From contig JAKORR010000931.1 in the NCBI GenBank assembly GCA_029777735.1, forward strand, positions 1-8,589: a stretch of 8,589 bases of DNA. The letters are read 5' to 3'. Positions 7,344 to 8,589 of the stretch are shown here, piece after piece. Numbering within the stretch: position 1 is the stretch's first letter; every line of letters starts with the position of its first letter. The notes beneath the pieces were generated by a model. The model was not told the DNA's origin. It was given only the letters and a program-made list of their open reading frames with translations, and made no database searches. The DNA comes from Armatimonadota bacterium (GTDB taxonomy: Bacteria > Armatimonadota > Zipacnadia > Zipacnadales > FEN-943). The position numbers and the translations under genes are program-made.

Positions 7344-8222
7344 TCACTCTTCCACCGGTGGGTACCGCCGCTCCAGGTCTGCCACTGCCGGCCGGGTCGC
7401 GGCCCAATCGCCCGTCTCCCCCGGAACCACCTTGACCACCATAGTGTAGTCCAACTCATCTTCCGCGGCGAGAGCAGCGCCGCTGTTATGCTGCACGTAA
7501 AGTTTGTGATAGCGCTCGTGGTCCCATATGAAGGTCTTTGCTGTCGGGCTCACCACCGGCCGTGGCATGTAGCACAGAAGGCTCAGATTTGTGCCAGGCA
7601 GATGTTCCGCAGCCCAGCGCACCACCTTGTCTATTTGGTGCCCGCCGTCACTCCTGAAACCGCCCTGCAGTATCTCGCCTTCGAGAGACTGGGCAATCCA
7701 CGTGTCAGCCTCCTTGGGCCAGCAGTGCATAAACAGGTACATCCTCTTTAGCTCGTGGGGCTCCGTCGCCCGAAGCCGAGCGTGCTCGACGATTTCGTCG
7801 TCGGTCACGGTGATCGTGTGGATCGCGGCGAATTTGTGGATAGTACTGGTCTTCACGAGCTCAATGATGTGCCCCTCGACCACATCCCCAATCTGTACTG
7901 GGCGTTCCTGCCCATCTACTCGCAACTGCAAGGCGTGGACGATCTCGCGTCCCCCCTCGGTGTGCCCCGTGCCGATCCAGTTGCCGCCCGCCGGCACCAC
8001 GACTGTACCGTAAAAGCCCGTGGGGCCACCCACGAGCTGCCCGCGAAAGTGAATCTCTTGCAGAGTCCACGCTGCAGACGCAGAGAAAAGGACCTGGTAG
8101 TTAGTCGTTTTGGCGGTGAGAAATCCCGTCTCAGGCACCCCCTCGCCATAGAGGCACTGAGACGTCCCCTGATCGCCCTGTGCAGGCGCGGAGAGCAACA
8201 GACTCAGCAGCACAAGATGCAT
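7344..8222 (-). CDS. Secreted protein of unknown function
   Basis: A 292-residue protein that I do not recognise. The ATG at 8222 is chosen because AAGGAGG lies 7 bases before it and the protein then opens with a signal peptide (MHLVLLSLLLSAPA, cleavage near A14). A longer in-frame extension to 8561 is rejected: it runs through the transposase remnant in another frame and is Arg/Ser-rich without sense. The mature part appears beta-rich, with alternating hydrophobic strands such as YQVLFSA, GFYGTVVVP, IIELVK and TMVVKVVPG. It has a striking GTGHTEGG motif at 84-91, MHCWP at 165-169, and many histidines (87, 96, 118, 129, 135, 147, 156, 166, 195, 207, 235, 239, 245) that could bind metal or act in catalysis. 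A galactose-mutarotase-like or jelly-roll fold is a guess only. It heads the series of glycan genes. Confidence 0.82.
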   Translation of the reverse strand: MHLVLLSLLLSAPAQGDQGTSQCLYGEGVPETGFLTAKTTNYQVLFSASAAWTLQEIHFRGQLVGGPTGFYGTVVVPAGGNWIGTGHTEGGREIVHALQLRVDGQERPVQIGDVVEGHIIELVKTSTIHKFAAIHTITVTDDEIVEHARLRATEPHELKRMYLFMHCWPKEADTWIAQSLEGEILQGGFRSDGGHQIDKVVRWAAEHLPGTNLSLLCYMPRPVVSPTAKTFIWDHERYHKLYVQHNSGAALAAEDELDYTMVVKVVPGETGDWAATRPAVADLERRYPPVEE

Positions 8223-8229
8223 CACGGGG

Positions 8230-8236
8230 CCTCCTT
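8230..8236 (-). promoter_or_regulatory. Shine-Dalgarno site deciding the start of the secreted protein
   Basis: AAGGAGG on the minus strand lies 7 bases before the ATG at 8222. It sits immediately after the end of the shifted frame of the transposase remnant. Confidence 0.85.
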
Positions 8237-8239
8237 CGT

Positions 8240-8577
8240 CTATCGTTCCAGCAGCGGTACAGCGACTCGTGCCACCACAACCCTGTGGTCGACGGTTCGC
8301 ACAGCTTATGGCTACGGCCCCGATGCCCCTGCTTCGGGCCGCGCTTGCCCCGCCGCAGGCTGTCGCGATTGGGCTTTGAGCTCTTCGAGGGGGGAAGGGA
8401 GAAGTTCGTGTAGTCTTTGGGTGGCCCGATGAGGCTCTCAATCTGCGCCTCCAACTCGGCAACATGGTCCTCAAGCTGCTCGATCCGCGTCTGCTGAAGC
8501 TCAAGCATCTCCTGCTGGCGCAGGATGATCTCGGCCAGTTCGTACTTCGACAGCTGCTCAAGCCGTTCGCGTGTCAT
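8240..8577 (-). pseudogene. IS66-family transposase N-terminal remnant
   Basis: From an ATG at 8577 the frame reads like the start of an IS66 TnpC transposase: a leucine/glutamate-rich coiled coil at residues 1-50 (EIILRQQEMLEL, RIEQLEDHVAELEAQ), the serine/proline linker NFSLPPSKSSKPNR at 58-71, and the basic KRGPKQGHRGRS at 78-89. After KL at 91-92 (near 8302) this frame loses family character and runs on to a stop at 8131 inside the next gene. A second minus frame from 8305 to its TAG at 8240 contains VDHRVVVARVAV, which looks like the expected continuation. A frameshift is therefore likely. The cysteine pair, DDE catalytic domain and terminal repeats are absent. No Shine-Dalgarno is seen in the 12 bases left in the window, and the frame stays open to the edge, so the true 5' end may lie outside. 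Confidence 0.65.
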
Positions 8578-8589
8578 GGAGGCGACCCC

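Noticed and set aside
7755..8432. Plus-strand open frame of 225 codons
   Set aside because: It is antisense to the secreted protein and the transposase remnant, with low-complexity Arg/Ser-rich ends. The minus strand has a signal peptide and strong ribosome site.
8223..8561. 113-codon N-terminal extension of the unknown secreted protein
   Set aside because: It would bury the signal peptide and translates the IS66 remnant in a wrong frame. AAGGAGG before 8222 marks the real start.
1..8589. CRISPR arrays, tRNA or rRNA genes, riboswitches
   Set aside because: No regularly spaced repeats, cloverleaf or conserved RNA motifs were seen by eye on either strand.

Overview
The window is GC-rich bacterial DNA in which every convincing gene lies on the minus strand, so the reading order runs from high to low coordinates. 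The kit is mostly carbohydrate-active: a GH57 enzyme, a GHL6-type glycosidase, a LamG-FN3-propeller protein and an SGNH hydrolase, next to an IS66-type transposase remnant. Such mixtures are common in polysaccharide-degrading environmental bacteria such as Planctomycetota, Armatimonadota and related candidate phyla. That placement is an inference from gene content and base composition. No marker gene here fixes the taxon.

Layout, in transcription order. At 8240-8577 is the N-terminal part of an IS66-family transposase, apparently broken by a frameshift. Overlapping or abutting its end is a 292-residue secreted protein of unknown function (8222-7344). After about 150 bases comes a 213-residue SGNH/GDSL hydrolase (7193-6552). 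Next, 60 bases on, is a 705-residue probably exported LamG-FN3-propeller protein (6491-4374). After 54 bases follows a 520-residue cytoplasmic GH57 enzyme (4319-2757). After a 95-base gap holding an imperfect direct repeat, the window ends in a large secreted GHL6-like glycosidase with a glutamine-amidotransferase-like/beta-galactosidase-trimerisation-like middle domain (2661 to the left edge, incomplete). There is no gene-free stretch longer than 300 bases.

The five genes share one strand, have short gaps, and four have clear Shine-Dalgarno sequences 7-9 bases before their ATG, so they could form one operon or a pair of operons. The likely theme is glycan handling. Two or three proteins act outside the cytoplasm (GHL6 glycosidase, LamG-propeller protein, unknown secreted protein), while the GH57 enzyme and the SGNH esterase lack signal peptides and would act on imported or internal sugars. 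No transporter, regulator or SusC/SusD-type pair is visible, so substrate and regulation are unknown. The most interesting points are the unrecognised secreted protein, the propeller protein that lacks the sialidase FRIP arginine, the Asp-to-Glu change in the SGNH triad motif, and the divergent GH57 enzyme that nonetheless keeps its catalytic pair.
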